DNA from: a bacterium
GTDB lineage: Bacteria; Verrucomicrobiota; Verrucomicrobiia; Limisphaerales; UBA11358
DNA length: 6,286 nt
Assembly: GCA_021781185.1 (NCBI GenBank)
Contig: JAJXXI010000476.1
Coordinates: 1 to 6,286, forward strand
Direction of reading: 5' to 3'
Shown piece by piece: positions 1 to 6,286 of this stretch; within the stretch, counting starts at the first letter, position 1; every line of letters begins with the position of its first letter. The notes beneath the pieces are model-generated. The model did not search any database. It saw nothing but the letters and a program-made list of their open reading frames with translations, and was not told the DNA's origin. A program made the translations under genes and the position numbers.

Positions 1-2347
1 GGTGAAGAAGTCCGACCTCGGCGACCTGATCTGGAAGTGTTACAAATTTGCCGGCCATGACAAGACGGTCGTGATGCTCGACAAACTCAAGGAAATTGGT
101 TTCCGCGAGGCGACCAAATCCGGCGTGTCCATCGGCATTGACGACATGATCGTGCCGAAGGAACGCGGCGAACAGATCGAGAATGCCCACAAGCAGATCA
201 AGGAAGTCGAGAAGCAATATCGCAAGGGTGTCATCACCTCCGGCGAACGTTACAACAAGATCGTGGACATCTGGACGCATTGCACGGATCAGATTTCCGG
301 CGTGATGTTCAAGACGCTGGAACAGAACCAGGGCAAGAAGGAATACAACCCCGTCTATTTGATGGTGGATTCCGGCGCCCGTGGTAACAAGCAGCAGGTG
401 CGTCAGCTCGCCGGTCTCCGCGGTTTGATGGCCAAGCCCAGCGGCGAAATCATCGAGAAGCCGATTTTGGCGAACTTCCGCGAAGGTCTCTCCGTGTTGG
501 AATACTTCATTTCCACGCACGGTGCCCGCAAGGGTCTGGCCGATACCGCGCTCAAGACGGCCGACTCCGGTTACATGACGCGCAAACTGGTGGACGTTTC
601 CCAGGATGTGATCATCCAGGAAAACGATTGCGGCACCACGAACGGCATCTGGGTCTCCCCGGTGTTCGAGGGCGAAGACGAAGTCGTGAAGATTTCCGAC
701 CGCTTGGTGGGCCGTTACGCCTGTGACGATATTGTGAACCCCGTCAGCCCGAAGGAGTTTCTGGTCCGGGCGAACGAGGAGATTGACGAAACCCGGGCCA
801 AGTCCATTGACGCTGCGGCGATTGACCGCGTGCGCATCCGCTCGGTGCTTACTTGCGAAAGCAAACACGGCATCTGCCAGCACTGCTACGGTCGCAACCT
901 CGCGACGGGCAGCCTCGTCAAACTGGGCGAAGCGGTCGGCATCATTGCCGCCCAGTCCATTGGCGAACCCGGCACCCAGCTCACGATGCGCACGTTCCAT
1001 ACGGGCGGTGTCGCGGCGGGCGTGTTCAAACAACCGCAGATCAAGTCCAAACACGACGGTGTCGTCAAATACAACGAGTTGCGCTCCGTGGAATTGGAAG
1101 ACGGCAACAGCATCGTGTTGAATAAAAATGGTTCCATCCAGATTCTGGCCGACGACGGTCGCGAACTGGAAAACCACACCATCGTCATCGGTGCGGTCAT
1201 TTCCTTCAAGGACGGTTCAAAGGTTAAGAAGGGCGATACGTTTGTCCAGTGGGATCCGCACAACGTGCCAATTCTCTCCGAGAAGGCCGGCAAGGTGAAG
1301 TTCCACGACATCATCGAGGGCGTCACCATGAAGCAGGAAGTGGATGAGGCCACCGGCGAAGAATCCATGGTCGTCATTGATCACAAGGAGGATTTGCATC
1401 CGCAGATCATCATGACCGATGATCATGGCGAAGTCGTGGCGAATTATCCAATTCCCTCCGGCGCGCACATCGTGGTCAGTGAAGGCGACAAAATCTGGCC
1501 TGGCACACTGCTCGCCAAGACGCCGCGTAAACAGGCCAAGACCCGCGACATCACGGGCGGTCTGCCGCGTGTGGCCGAACTGTTTGAAGCCCGCCGTCCG
1601 AAAGACGCGTCCGAAATCTCCAAGATTGACGGTATCGCTGACTTTGGCCCGAGCGTGCGTGGCAAACGCTGCATCCTCATCAAGGACACGCAGACGCAAT
1701 TGGAAGAGGAGCATCTCATTCCGATCGGCAAGCACGTCATTGTCTTCAAGGGCGATCTGGTCAAAAAGGGCCAGCAGCTCACCGAAGGTCCGATGGATCC
1801 GCACGAGATTCTCGAAGTCTGCGGTGCCCAGGAATTGCAGGAACATTTGGTCGGCGAAGTGCAGGAAGTTTATCGTCTGCAAGGTGTGACGATCAACGAC
1901 AAGCACATCGAAATCATTGTCCGCCAGATGCTCCGCAAGGTGCGCGTCACCGAAACCGGCGACACGCAGTTCCTCTGGGGCGAACAGGTGGACAAACTTG
2001 AATTCGAGGCCGAAAACGAGGCCGTTGAGAAGAAGGGTGGCAAACCCGCCGAAGCCGTTCCGGTGCTGTTGGGCATTACCAAGGCGTCGCTTGAAACCGA
2101 CAGCTTCCTGAGCGCGGCGTCCTTTCAGGACACGACCCGTGTGCTCACCGAAGCCGCGACGCGTTCCAAGATTGACAGCCTCCGCGGCTTCAAGGAAAAC
2201 GTCATCATGGGCCACATCATCCCGGCGGGCACGGGCTTTGACCGTTACCGCAAGGTGGAGATCAAACCGCTCGTTGAAATTCCGGATGAGCCGGAACCGG
2301 AAGAATCCGCCGAGCCGGCAGAATCGGAAAATCCGCTGCTGGCCTGA
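1..2347 (+). CDS. rpoC: DNA-directed RNA polymerase subunit beta' (C-terminal part, 5' end outside window)
   Basis: Catalytic beta' subunit of RNA polymerase. About 781 residues are visible, counting the codon at 2-4 as residue 1; base 1 ends the preceding codon. By alignment from memory with E. coli RpoC the visible part begins near residue 605, so the NADFDGD active-site motif lies upstream. Seen here: the F-loop region (SGARG to GLMAKP, about 124-146), the bridge helix (FREGL to [11 protein letters not shown], about 159-198), four zinc-site cysteines C210, C285, C292 and C295 at nearly the E. coli spacing, and the trigger-loop segment [16 protein letters not shown] (321-336). About 180 residues then separate this from [20 protein letters not shown] (516-535), matching the large SI3-type trigger-loop insertion. 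Conserved C-terminal blocks follow ([21 protein letters not shown]). The protein ends in an acidic Pro/Glu tail. The GTG at 2-4 is internal, not a start. TGA stop at 2345-2347. rpoB is expected upstream but is not visible. Confidence 0.98.
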   Translation, partial: VKKSDLGDLIWKCYKFAGHDKTVVMLDKLKEIGFREATKSGVSIGIDDMIVPKERGEQIENAHKQIKEVEKQYRKGVITSGERYNKIVDIWTHCTDQISGVMFKTLEQNQGKKEYNPVYLMVDSGARGNKQQVRQLAGLRGLMAKPSGEIIEKPILANFREGLSVLEYFISTHGARKGLADTALKTADSGYMTRKLVDVSQDVIIQENDCGTTNGIWVSPVFEGEDEVVKISDRLVGRYACDDIVNPVSPKEFLVRANEEIDETRAKSIDAAAIDRVRIRSVLTCESKHGICQHCYGRNLATGSLVKLGEAVGIIAAQSIGEPGTQLTMRTFHTGGVAAGVFKQPQIKSKHDGVVKYNELRSVELEDGNSIVLNKNGSIQILADDGRELENHTIVIGAVISFKDGSKVKKGDTFVQWDPHNVPILSEKAGKVKFHDIIEGVTMKQEVDEATGEESMVVIDHKEDLHPQIIMTDDHGEVVANYPIPSGAHIVVSEGDKIWPGTLLAKTPRKQAKTRDITGGLPRVAELFEARRPKDASEISKIDGIADFGPSVRGKRCILIKDTQTQLEEEHLIPIGKHVIVFKGDLVKKGQQLTEGPMDPHEILEVCGAQELQEHLVGEVQEVYRLQGVTINDKHIEIIVRQMLRKVRVTETGDTQFLWGEQVDKLEFEAENEAVEKKGGKPAEAVPVLLGITKASLETDSFLSAASFQDTTRVLTEAATRSKIDSLRGFKENVIMGHIIPAGTGFDRYRKVEIKPLVEIPDEPEPEESAEPAESENPLLA

Positions 2348-2362
2348 TCACCATTCAAACTC

Positions 2363-2395
2363 AAAGGCGTCTGATGCAAATCAGACGCCTTTTTT
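2363..2395 (+). terminator. Intrinsic terminator of rpoC
   Basis: A perfect inverted repeat pairs 2363-2375 with 2380-2392 (13 bp, arm AAAGGCGTCTGAT). It closes a GCAA loop of GNRA type at 2376-2379 and runs into six T's at 2390-2395. It starts 15 bases after the rpoC stop, as expected for the end of a long rpoBC-type transcript. On the opposite strand the 3' arm is followed by only three T's, so it is probably much weaker for the convergent hemA transcript. Confidence 0.93.
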
Positions 2396-2496
2396 GATGC
2401 CCCTGAAGGGCGCACGGATTTGTCGGTCAAAGTCCAATACAGGCCCGGCAAGGGTGTCCATTGCGAGGTGGAATCTGAAGGAAGCCCATCAAGATG

Positions 2497-2538
2497 AAAA
2501 CCGGCCTGCCGCAGAGGGCACGCGGACTTCATGGCCGG
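2497..2538 (-). terminator. Possible intrinsic terminator of hemA, overlapping its stop codon
   Basis: Read on the minus strand, CCGGCC (2538-2533) pairs with GGCCGG (2506-2501). An inner CCGC/GCGG pairing (2525-2522 with 2512-2509) closes a 9-base loop, and TTTT (2500-2497) follows. The internal loop is asymmetric (7 against 2 bases) and the U-run short, so this is a weak candidate. It begins inside the last hemA codons. It is the only hairpin plus T-run I see for hemA before the rpoC terminator. Confidence 0.35.
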
Positions 2539-3551
2539 AACTGGTTTGCCTCCTGCAACGCCGCGACTTTCTCGGCGATGATTTTTTCGCAGCGGGCGAC
2601 TTCCTCCTGGCGCAGTTTGAGGTAGTCGCTGGCAATGCTTTGCAGGTCGTCCACGTTATAGAGATAGACGTTGTCGAGATCGCTGACATCGGGGGCGATG
2701 TCGCGTGGCACGGCGATGTCTATGAGCAGCAACGGCCGGTGTTTGCGGCGCTTCATCAGCGGCTCCAGCGTGGCCCGGTCAAGGATGTGGTGGGGCGCGG
2801 CGGTGCTGCTGATGGCGATGTCAATCTTGTCGAATTCCTCGGGCCAGTGTTCAAACGGCACGGTGCGGCCGCCCAGTTCGGTGGCGAGGGCGGTGGCGCG
2901 TTCCGGCGAGCGGTTGGTGACGATGACGCCGCCGGCACCGCGCGAGAGCAGGGCGCGGGCGGTTTTCTCACTGGTCTCGCCGGCTCCGATAACGAGCACC
3001 TCGTGTTCGCCCAGCGAACTGAAAAGTTTCTCCGCCAGTTCCACTGCCGCCGACATCACAGAAACGCTGCCGCGCTGGATGTTCGTCTCGGTGCGGATGT
3101 GCTTGGCGACGTTGAACGCACGCTGAAAGGCCTTGTTTAACCGTGCACCGGTGTGTTTGTGGGTGAAGGCGAGGTCGTAAGCCTGCTTGAGCTGGCCGAA
3201 AATTTCCGTCTCGCCGATCACCATTGAATCCAGGCCGGCGGCGACCTTGAACAGGTGATGCAAGCTGTGCGGCTCGGCCATGGTGTAAAGTTCATCCCCC
3301 AGTTCGCCATCGTAGGCGTGGTGGACGATGAGAAATTTTTTCAACTCCGCAAACGCGGCGTCCGCCGCCAGCGGGGTGACGGCGTAAATTTCCACGCGGT
3401 TGCAGGTGGAGAGAATGGTCGCCTCGGTGGCGATGCCGGCCGTGCGCAATTCCTGCAACGCGAGGGGAATCTTGTCGCCCGCAAAGGCGAAGCGTTCCCG
3501 CAATTCCACGGGGGCTGAACGGTGGCTCAAGCCGATGACAACGACGCTCAT
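2529..3551 (-). CDS. hemA: Glutamyl-tRNA reductase (short form)
   Basis: NADPH-dependent reduction of glutamyl-tRNA(Glu) to glutamate-1-semialdehyde, the first committed step of C5-pathway tetrapyrrole synthesis in the cytoplasm. The 340-residue product shows the N-terminal GLSHRSAPVELRER motif (7-20), the catalytic cysteine C50 in STCNRVEIY, the conserved H99 and GLDSMVIGETEIFGQ (106-120). The QRGSVSVMSAAVELA segment (159-173) leads into a dinucleotide-binding motif GAGETSEKTA (189-198), then SST.AP (248-253), DIAVPRDI (278-285) and VYLYNVDDL (295-303). Family members are usually about 410-430 residues; this one stops at QFRP, early in the C-terminal helical dimerisation region. I looked past the stop in the other frames and saw no continuation, so a recent frameshift is unlikely. 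The ATG at 3551-3549 gives the conventional N-terminus; no Shine-Dalgarno precedes it. It lies 115 bases downstream of the ccsA-like gene on the same strand and is probably cotranscribed with it. It converges on rpoC. Confidence 0.96.
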   Translation of the reverse strand: MSVVVIGLSHRSAPVELRERFAFAGDKIPLALQELRTAGIATEATILSTCNRVEIYAVTPLAADAAFAELKKFLIVHHAYDGELGDELYTMAEPHSLHHLFKVAAGLDSMVIGETEIFGQLKQAYDLAFTHKHTGARLNKAFQRAFNVAKHIRTETNIQRGSVSVMSAAVELAEKLFSSLGEHEVLVIGAGETSEKTARALLSRGAGGVIVTNRSPERATALATELGGRTVPFEHWPEEFDKIDIAISSTAAPHHILDRATLEPLMKRRKHRPLLLIDIAVPRDIAPDVSDLDNVYLYNVDDLQSIASDYLKLRQEEVARCEKIIAEKVAALQEANQFRP

Positions 3552-3666
3552 GCGGAAAGTAGAATCAAACAGCCACCGGTGACGGCAGGGCAGGCGGATG
3601 CGCCAGATTTTCCGCCGGCGGTGTGCGGTTTCCGGCCATTCATGCTGGATTGGCTTCGTCCTGCGT

Positions 3667-4488
3667 TCATTGCTGGTGCATGGCGGAATAGAGGTTCGTG
3701 ATCCAGAAGGTCAGCAGCAGAAACACAAACAAAACGATGACCATGCCGGCAAAGCGCCGGCTGGTGCGGCCGAAAAATTTGTAGGCCACCAGGGATTCCA
3801 GGTAGGCCAGCCAGATCAGCGCGGACCACAGCACCTTGGGGTCGGAGATATAGCGGTCGCCAGCGGGACGCGGCAGTTGGGCCCCGGCAATGAGTCCGAT
3901 GGTCAGCAGCACGAACCCGACCGCCACCAGCCGGAAGGTGATCAACCCCAGTCGCTGGATGGAAGGCAACAATGACAGCAGGGCGCGGAGCTTGTGGACT
4001 TTCAAGTCATGCCGTTGCATCAGGAACATGCCCGCCGCCACGGCGGCGAGGCCGAACGCCCCGTAGGATTGCAGGCTGGTGGCGGCATGCAGGCTGCGCA
4101 ACGCACCGGAAAATTCGGGTTTCGGTCCGTGCGGCGGGTCGAGCGACGGCATCAGCGCGAAAATTCCCACGGTGAACAATACCGGAGCAGAGAACGCGGC
4201 CAGAAATTTGAAACGTGGCAGCAGCGAATAGACGAGGCAGGCCACGCCGAGCGCCCAGAGCAGGAAGGTGGTGGCCTCGTAGAGATTGTTGACGGGGCAA
4301 CTGTGCAGCGTCATCCCGCGCTTGAACATGGCCACCGTGTGCAGCGCCACGCCGCCGGCGATGAGCAGGTAATTCAGCCACTCGTCGCGGCGAAAGCCTT
4401 TGCGCCAGAGAAAAACCGAGTAAACAGTGCTCAAGCCGTAGAAAACCACGGCGAGCAGAAAACATTGCCGGTCGGTGAACCAAGCCAT
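3667..4488 (-). CDS. CcsA/HemX (YpjD-like) family integral membrane protein
   Basis: Polytopic inner-membrane protein of the cytochrome c assembly superfamily, 273 residues from the ATG at 4488. About eight hydrophobic helices are visible (roughly 8-28, 38-57, 70-90, 93-112, 138-157, 185-204, 218-238, 245-266). Family landmarks are the histidine in GVALHTVAMFKRG (H50), CPVNNLYEATTFLLWAL (64-80, resembling the P.sNlYEs..F..W motif of CcsA), LHAATSLQSYGAF (133-145, H134) and DRYISDPKVLWSALIWLAYL (211-230). The last sits where CcsA/CcmC proteins carry the tryptophan-rich haem motif, but WGxxWxWD is not intact. This points to the HemX/YpjD branch rather than a true cytochrome c synthetase; B. subtilis HemX is encoded beside hemA and influences HemA levels. 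It lies directly upstream of hemA, which fits haem-linked control. A longer form could start at TTG 4530-4528, which has GAGGG seven bases upstream. The ATG is preferred because it starts just before the first helix and has a promoter-like element in front. Confidence 0.85.
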   Translation of the reverse strand: MAWFTDRQCFLLAVVFYGLSTVYSVFLWRKGFRRDEWLNYLLIAGGVALHTVAMFKRGMTLHSCPVNNLYEATTFLLWALGVACLVYSLLPRFKFLAAFSAPVLFTVGIFALMPSLDPPHGPKPEFSGALRSLHAATSLQSYGAFGLAAVAAGMFLMQRHDLKVHKLRALLSLLPSIQRLGLITFRLVAVGFVLLTIGLIAGAQLPRPAGDRYISDPKVLWSALIWLAYLESLVAYKFFGRTSRRFAGMVIVLFVFLLLTFWITNLYSAMHQQ

Positions 4489-4495
4489 GCGGAAC

Positions 4496-4523
4496 AGGGT
4501 AAATGCGGGACTGCCCCGTGCAA
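4496..4523 (-). promoter_or_regulatory. Putative sigma70-type promoter of the ccsA-like/hemA unit
   Basis: On the minus strand, TTGCAC (4523-4518), a 16-base spacer and TACCCT (4501-4496) are followed by seven bases and the ATG at 4488. The -10 matches only T, A and final T of TATAAT, so alone it is weak. It is supported by identical spacing at two other genes in the window. It would put the transcription start at or within a base or two of the start codon. It is incompatible with translation from TTG 4530. Confidence 0.4.
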
Positions 4524-4544
4524 GCGGCAAGTTGATTCCCTCAT

Positions 4545-4572
4545 TTGAACCGCCCTGAAAATGAATTATGAT
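4545..4572 (+). promoter_or_regulatory. Putative sigma70-type promoter of the lytic transglycosylase gene
   Basis: TTGAAC (4545-4550), a 16-base spacer and TATGAT (4567-4572, five of six matches to TATAAT) are followed by six bases (CCGGGT) and GTG at 4579. This is the best -10 box in the window. It predicts initiation at the GTG itself, giving a leaderless message. It lies back to back with the divergent ccsA-like promoter candidate without overlap. Confidence 0.5.
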
Positions 4573-4578
4573 CCGGGT

Positions 4579-5517
4579 GTGAAATCTTGCATCGCCATCC
4601 TGATCTGGCTTGCAATTGCCCAGCTGGCGCGGTCACAAACGAACGAGCCGGCACTCGATGTCGGGGACTTGCTGGATTCCGCGCAGCAATGGGCGCAGGA
4701 TAATCTCGATTCCGATGTGCTGCAGGCATTGCAGTCGGTGGACCGTGAGCAGGTCGAGGATTTTCTCAATCATTGTCAGGACTATCTCAAGGGCGATTAT
4801 GTGCTGGACGTGGCGCGGTTGAAGGAGGCGGCCGGCATTGTTCTGCCGCTGCTGGAGGCTCACGCGGAAACCCGGCCTTACGCCGCATGGCTACGGGAGC
4901 GGATGGATTATTTCGATGCGGCTGCGGAGTTAAAAGCCGTCACGCCGCCACCCCGACCCGAAACGCCAACCAATCCGCCGGCGGCACCGAATCCGTCTTT
5001 TGCAGCGGAACGGGAAATCTGGATCAAAAAAGTCGCACCCCGGCCATTGTCCAGCGGTGCGGAACAGCTCATCCCCCAATTGAAAGCGATTTTTGTGGAG
5101 GAGCATGTGCCGCCCGCGCTGGTGTGGGTGGCGGAAGTAGAATCCGGCCTGGATGCGAGCGCCCGGAGCCCGGCGGGCGCGCTGGGTTTGTTTCAATTGA
5201 TGCCGGCCACCGCCAAAGATTTGGGGCTGAGCCTCTGGCCGTTTGATCAGCGCAAACAAATGGAGCCGTCGGCGCACGCTGCGGCAAAACATCTGCGGCA
5301 GTTGCACCGCCAGTTTGGTGACTGGCGGCTGGCCGTGGCGGCTTACAATTGCGGCGCGGGCACGGTGCAGAAATTATTGCACCGCTATAAGACCGGCAGC
5401 TACGCGGACATCGCCACGCACTTGCCGGCGGAAACCCAGATGTATGTGCCAAAAGTTGAGGCCACCATCCTGCACCGCGAGGGATTGGCGCTGGAAAAGC
5501 TGGGCCCTGATGATTGA
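4579..5517 (+). CDS. Secreted lytic murein transglycosylase, MltD/SLT-like (GH23)
   Basis: Cleaves the MurNAc-GlcNAc bond of peptidoglycan with formation of 1,6-anhydro-MurNAc, acting in the periplasm. The GTG at 4579 gives 312 residues and a compact signal peptide (MKSCIAILIWLAIAQLARS, probable cleavage before Q20). There is no lipobox, so it is probably not a lipoprotein. An uncharacterised helical region (about 22-120) and a Pro-rich linker (123-139) precede the SLT domain (about 160-300). SLT landmarks are the catalytic E188 in AEVESGLDASARSP, GALGLFQLMPATAKDLGL (200-217), AYNCGAG (255-261) and LPAETQMYVPKVEA (282-295), an arrangement typical of MltD-type enzymes. No LysM domain follows, unlike E. 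coli MltD. An in-frame ATG at 4561 would add MNYDPG; the GTG is preferred because the signal peptide then starts MK and a promoter-like element ends six bases upstream. Two tandem TGA codons end the gene (5515-5520). The neighbours suggest no pathway link. Confidence 0.9.
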   Translation: MKSCIAILIWLAIAQLARSQTNEPALDVGDLLDSAQQWAQDNLDSDVLQALQSVDREQVEDFLNHCQDYLKGDYVLDVARLKEAAGIVLPLLEAHAETRPYAAWLRERMDYFDAAAELKAVTPPPRPETPTNPPAAPNPSFAAEREIWIKKVAPRPLSSGAEQLIPQLKAIFVEEHVPPALVWVAEVESGLDASARSPAGALGLFQLMPATAKDLGLSLWPFDQRKQMEPSAHAAAKHLRQLHRQFGDWRLAVAAYNCGAGTVQKLLHRYKTGSYADIATHLPAETQMYVPKVEATILHREGLALEKLGPDD

Positions 5518-5707
5518 TGAAATAGAAGTGGATGCTGATCAATTTTGTCGAAGGAGGAGCGCCTCGGATGAGCCGCCTGATATAGCGTGGAAAAAATTTG
5601 CCGGAACTGCTGGCCGCCATCCGCCGGGACTGCACTCGTCCGCTGCGCGCAGAGATTGCTTTGTCTTAAATTCCCCATTAAAGGCGGCGAAATGTCACTG
5701 AATCGCA

Positions 5708-5735
5708 TTGCCAGCGGACGTTATTTTCTTACACT
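5708..5735 (+). promoter_or_regulatory. Putative sigma70-type promoter of apgM
   Basis: TTGCCA (5708-5713, five of six matches to TTGACA), a 16-base spacer and TACACT (5730-5735, four of six matches to TATAAT) are followed by six bases (GCCCGT) and ATG at 5742. No Shine-Dalgarno sequence lies between the -10 and the ATG. Transcription would start at about the A of the ATG. Confidence 0.5.
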
Positions 5736-5741
5736 GCCCGT

Positions 5742-6286
5742 ATGAATTTGGACGCACTTTACTCCGAACTGACTCTCAAGACCAAATCCAAGCTGGCGCT
5801 GATCGTGCTCGACGGTTTGGGCGATATTGCCACGAAGGAACAAGGCTATCTCACGCCGCTCGAAGCTGCGCACACGCCAAACTTGGACAAGCTGGCCAAG
5901 GATTCCGCACAGGGCCGCATGATTCCCGCCGCGCCCGGCATCACGCCCGGCAGCGGTCCCGGCCACCTCGGCCTGTTCGGCTACGACCCGCTGGAATTTC
6001 AGGTGGGCCGCGGTGTGATTGAGGCGCTCGGCCTCGGCGTGGAACTCAAGCCCGGCGACGTGTGTGCCCGTGCCAATTTCGCCACGCTGGACGCGAAGGG
6101 CGTTGTCACCGACCGCCGCGCCGGCCGCATCGCAACCGAAGTTTGTGAAAACCTTTGTGCAAAGCTTTCCGCCAAAATCAAGAAGATCGGCGACACTCAG
6201 GTCATCATCAAGGCCGGCAAGGAACACCGTTTCGTCGTCGTGTTTCGCGGCAAAGGTCTGGAAGGCCCGCTGACGGATGCCGATCC
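5742..6286 (+). CDS. apgM: 2,3-bisphosphoglycerate-independent phosphoglycerate mutase, archaeal type (3' end outside window)
   Basis: Interconverts 3- and 2-phosphoglycerate in glycolysis and gluconeogenesis; member of the metal-dependent alkaline phosphatase superfamily (ApgM, COG3635 type). 181 complete codons are visible from ATG 5742, with no stop before the window ends; the family is usually about 400 residues, so over half is missing. Seen: LIVLDGLGD with the probable metal ligand D24, LTPLEAAHTPNLDKLA (37-52), GITPGSGPGHLGLFGYDP (66-83) with the probable nucleophile S71, GRGVIEALGLGVELKPGD (89-106), RANFATLD (110-117) and DRRAGR (124-129). The nucleophile context GSGPGH is the form I associate with bacterial members, against GSDTAH in archaeal ones. 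Some bacterial relatives have been proposed as non-orthologous homoserine kinases, which this fragment cannot exclude. It is transcribed in the same direction as the transglycosylase gene but 224 bases away, with its own promoter candidate. Confidence 0.93.
   Translation, partial: MNLDALYSELTLKTKSKLALIVLDGLGDIATKEQGYLTPLEAAHTPNLDKLAKDSAQGRMIPAAPGITPGSGPGHLGLFGYDPLEFQVGRGVIEALGLGVELKPGDVCARANFATLDAKGVVTDRRAGRIATEVCENLCAKLSAKIKKIGDTQVIIKAGKEHRFVVVFRGKGLEGPLTDAD

Noticed and set aside
1384..1390. AAGGAGG inside rpoC as an internal ribosome-binding site
   Set aside because: It encodes conserved reading-frame residues (HKED) of the SI3 region, and the only frames starting after it are shadows.
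1217..2215. Long minus-strand open frame (332 codons) opposite rpoC
   Set aside because: It is antisense to strongly conserved RpoC blocks, and its translation shows no recognisable domain. It is explained by the codon use of the GC-rich gene on the other strand.
2245..2532. Minus-strand 95-codon frame whose ATG overlaps the hemA stop as ATGA, suggesting translational coupling
   Set aside because: It runs through the rpoC terminator hairpin and then antisense to the rpoC C-terminus, with low-complexity Ser/Gly sequence. It does not continue HemA. The ATGA overlap looks accidental.
2139..3140. Plus-strand open frame of 333 codons spanning the rpoC end, its terminator and part of hemA
   Set aside because: It crosses the rpoC terminator and lies antisense to conserved hemA motifs. 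No family resemblance, so a shadow frame.
3612..3621. Palindrome CCGCCGGCGG between the ccsA-like gene and hemA as an operator or terminator
   Set aside because: It is a 10-base palindrome with no room for a hairpin loop and no T-run. Such GC palindromes are expected by chance here.
3994..4548. Plus-strand frame of 184 codons over the ccsA-like gene
   Set aside because: It is antisense to a clear eight-helix membrane protein and its translation is Gln/Arg/His-rich with no domain, typical of a shadow of hydrophobic codons.
5656..5683. Alternative apgM promoter TTGCTT-N16-TTAAAG
   Set aside because: The -10 match is poor and the candidate at 5708-5735 fits better. It could still be a minor upstream promoter.
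5721..6227. Minus-strand frame of 168 codons over apgM
   Set aside because: It is antisense to conserved ApgM motifs, with no family resemblance.
1..6286. Mobile elements, CRISPR repeats, tRNA/rRNA genes or an undescribed defence system
   Set aside because: I found no repeat array, transposase, integrase, tRNA-like cloverleaf or run of unknown genes. Every stretch over 300 bases is occupied by a recognisable housekeeping gene.

Overview
The window is a stretch of housekeeping chromosome, GC-rich and densely coding, with five genes and no mobile element, CRISPR array, tRNA or rRNA that I can see. The best guess for the source is a member of the PVC group, most likely Verrucomicrobiota. This is inference from the protein set: an RpoC with the large insertion in the trigger loop, an archaeal-type phosphoglycerate mutase (ApgM family), a short glutamyl-tRNA reductase beside a CcsA/HemX-like membrane protein, and starts without Shine-Dalgarno sequences. 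No taxonomic marker here is decisive.

Layout, left to right. Bases 1-2347 (+) hold the C-terminal half of rpoC (RNA polymerase beta' subunit), entering from upstream and closed by a strong intrinsic terminator at 2363-2395. Converging on it from the other strand is a two-gene unit read right to left: a CcsA/HemX-family membrane protein (4488-3667), then hemA, glutamyl-tRNA reductase (3551-2529). A short divergent region (about 4489-4578) separates this unit from a secreted, MltD-like lytic transglycosylase (+, 4579-5517). After a 224-base gap, an ApgM-family phosphoglycerate mutase (+) starts at 5742 and runs off the window end.

Functionally these are transcription, the entry step of C5-pathway haem synthesis with a membrane haem-handling or regulatory partner, peptidoglycan turnover and lower glycolysis. 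Only the ccsA-like/hemA pair forms an obvious pathway unit.

The most interesting signal is regulatory. Three transcription units (ccsA-like, transglycosylase, apgM) each show TTGnnn, a 16-base spacer, TAnnnT, then 6-7 bases to the start codon. This predicts transcription starting at or next to the start codon, hence leaderless mRNAs, and none of the three chosen starts has a Shine-Dalgarno sequence. The second notable point is a 340-residue HemA lacking most of the usual C-terminal dimerisation domain. I found no evidence for a wholly new multi-gene system.
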